In this document: piece after piece, positions 12,801 to 15,800 of the stretch
Layout: every line of letters begins with the position of its first letter
Numbering within the stretch: position 1 is the stretch's first letter
From: CAMDWQ01 sp964497635
GTDB lineage: Bacteria; Omnitrophota; Gorgyraeia; 2-02-FULL-51-18
Assembly (NCBI GenBank): GCA_964497635.1
Contig: CAZCDB010000034.1
Coordinates: forward strand, 1-16,942
Reading direction: 5' to 3'
Length of the DNA stretch: 16,942 nucleotides
Program-made: the position numbers and the translations under genes
Notes under the pieces: model-generated
What the model was told of the DNA's origin: nothing
The model's input: the letters and a program-made list of their open reading frames with translations, nothing else
The model's database searches: none

Positions 12801-15800
12801 TGGCGGCAGCCTTCGGGAATTTGCTTCGGCCACCGATGAAAAAGCTCTAGCCGCTGATTTTATCGATTTCCATGCTTCTCTTTCGTCGCAAATTCAGAAC
12901 CCCGCCGGGCTTGATATCGCAAAACTCGCCCAAAAGCACGGGTTGCAGCTTGATGATCATGGGTCTGTGGTGCGAGGGGCGCGGTCCGCCAGAGGCGAGA
13001 CCGCCTCGCCTGTAGGCGGGCGGCTTGCCAAGCCTGACTTGTATCTGGATGTTTCCAAAATTCATACGAATGAGACGAAGAATGGGTCTCATTTTTTGAA
13101 GGCGGTGGAATATTTTAATTCAGATATTTTGGGAGTGAAAAAGCCCGGTGAAAATAGCGAAAAAATCCCTCCCCTCGGCTGGAACAAATTGATTCACTTG
13201 ATTGAGCTCTACCGAGGGGATCTCGAGCATCCTTTGTATGATGAAACACAGAAGGCGGCTCGACGGGATGCTATTCTAAACAAAAAGTCTTACGCTCGCA
13301 AACTGATCACCAAAATCAATTTTGTCAGTCCGGACCGTAAGGCTGTGTTTCAAGCAGCCTCCGATTTATATCTCTACATTGTAGCCAAACAAATTTTAAC
13401 AAGGCTGCCTGGATTTGAGAAAGTTCCAAGCCACGATCCGTATACCACCGAGCTGACATACATGGCGGTTGGCAACGGAAACTACAGGCTTGCCTGGTTT
13501 GCCGCCAATTATCTTTTGATCCACAACGGTTATCCACCGGTTTATTTCAGTCGGGACGATTTGGCTTCTATGGGAAAAAGAGAGCCCACCTCATTTGACC
13601 AACTACTAAACGATGGTAGCGGCGCGCGGTCCGACAGAGGCGAGACCGCCTCGCCTGTAGGCGGGCGGTTGGCGGCTGGATCTAACCTGTCCCCAGAGGC
13701 CCATTTGGGACCTGGTCCGGTTATTTTAAATTTAACATCTGATTTTGAAACAGCTATACAGGCATCAACCATCCAGCCTGATGTTTCGAATTTTTCGCCA
13801 ACACCTAAGATGCCTATCTTCCTTGATCGTTCAATTCTCTCAGAAGATGAGAAGGCTCTGGTTTCGCTTGCGGAAAAAGTGCTGGATTATATGGATGTGC
13901 TACTCAAAGGAAACAAAGCTCTTCTCCATCAGACTCTCCAAGAGGCAGATTTGATTGTTGCGCGAATGAAAGAGGAGGGCTCCAGTTTAGCAGCTACGCT
14001 TCCTCGGTTTGGGCAGTGGTTGGCTTTACCGACCATGCACTTTCAGGAAGACACTCTTTATGAAGAGCGCTACCGGAAATTTATAAACTATGTCGAGGCT
14101 TATGAGGACATTGCCGCTGCCGCTTTACGTGCCGGATTGAATGGCTCCCATTTGAGATATTCCAATCTAGGTCCTGACCGAGTTGATTTGGAACAGTTAA
14201 AGCCCCTACTGGGATACATTCTGGGTTATTTAAAAAGAAATCCTAATTTAGAAGTTGGCCTACGAGAGCTAATACACAGGGCCGTCGTCAACTCTTTGGT
14301 ATTTCAAACCGCTGAGGAATATTCTAGAGAAGTAATGTCGACTAAAATTCAGAGTGATGCCCAAATCAAGCCCGAGTATCTTGACTATATGTCTAAATCG
14401 TATAGACAGCTTGTGGATCTGGTGGTTGATGAGAAGGATAGGCCTTTGGTGGCTGCCATCGCCAAAGCGGTTGCCAAAGATAAAACACTGATCTCATCAC
14501 CCAATGGTTTGCCCGATTATCTGAAAGAATATATAACCGGCGTAAATGTCTCAGGTTTCAGTGTAGAAAATATAACCGAGATTCTTAAGTACAACCAACG
14601 TGTCCAGGGCTACCAGCCAGCAAGGGCTACCCTCTCAGCTTTTGAGTGGGTGACAGGCCAAAAAAGTTTTGGGAGACCCGTCGATGATCACGTTGCTTCT
14701 TATTTGGAGACGCATTTTAAAGAACTTCAGGGCCTGGATTTGGTGGTTGCGGCGCGGTTGGCGAGTGCAAGTCCCCAAGATTGGGAAGGTTATTTACGGG
14801 AAATGTTTTCTTCTGATTCTAAATTAAATGAGGTCGCCAAATTTTTATCCGAGTCAGTCTTCATTAGCTCCTACAATTCCTTGAATGAAGAATTTGCGCA
14901 AATGTCTGACTATCCGTCAAATTACAATGAATGGATTTTGTATCTTGTAAGAAGAGGACATACATCTATATTAGAAGAACTTATAGCGCTTAGAAATCGA
15001 ATCGGACCAGAGGTTTATAAAAAAGATTTCATCCCTCGCCAGACACGATTCATACAGAGAGTCATAGTTTTTTATTGGGTACACGATTTGCTTGAAAGAC
15101 GAATACAGGAGTTTCGAAGAAAAGAAAATTTACAAGCATCTGTCGGGTTGAATTTTAGCTTCGCTGAATTATCCCTTGGGTATTTACAGCTTATGGATAG
15201 CCCTGAAAAGGACAATGTTTTTTCAAAAAAGTTCGAGCAAATTTCAAATTTTTTGGCAGGAGACGCTCAGGAACAGGGTGTTATTGCACTAAGGAGTATT
15301 GGAGCTCACGCTTTTTTAGATTCTTTGGAATTGAGGCAAACTGATATATCGGGCAATTTGGATTTCATTTTTAAGTTAATGAAAATTAATCATTTTGATT
15401 CAGATAAAATCAATCGCTTTAAAAAAGCAGAGAGGGAAATGTTTAATGCTAATCGTATTTTTTTGATCGCCTTTGAGGCTGTGGGCAGATCCTCAGATGA
15501 ATCGGATCGACGATTGGCTTCCATTGCCGCTGAAAATATTTTCAAACACTACCTTGCTACGGCCAATGAGATGTTGGTTGAATTACAACCTTTAGTTGGC
15601 GATATTGACCAATTCCAGAAAGGCGGAAACCTGGAATATTCCTTGAAAGCGATTGAGAGGATTCAGAATCTGACTGTAGATCTGATAGAGATTTTGAAAT
15701 CTCAGATTCAGTTTGTCGAGGGTCAGCCGTTACAAGTCGAAACCAATCTTTCTGATTATCTTAAAAGCCTGCCGAAGGATTTTATAGGAAAAATTCTTAT

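Noticed and set aside
4033..13722. Elements A and B as a CRISPR array or attC-type recombination sites
   Set aside because: Copies are not regularly spaced, lie inside a coding frame and lack unique spacers or integron core sites; the palindromic arms fit REP/RPE-like elements better.
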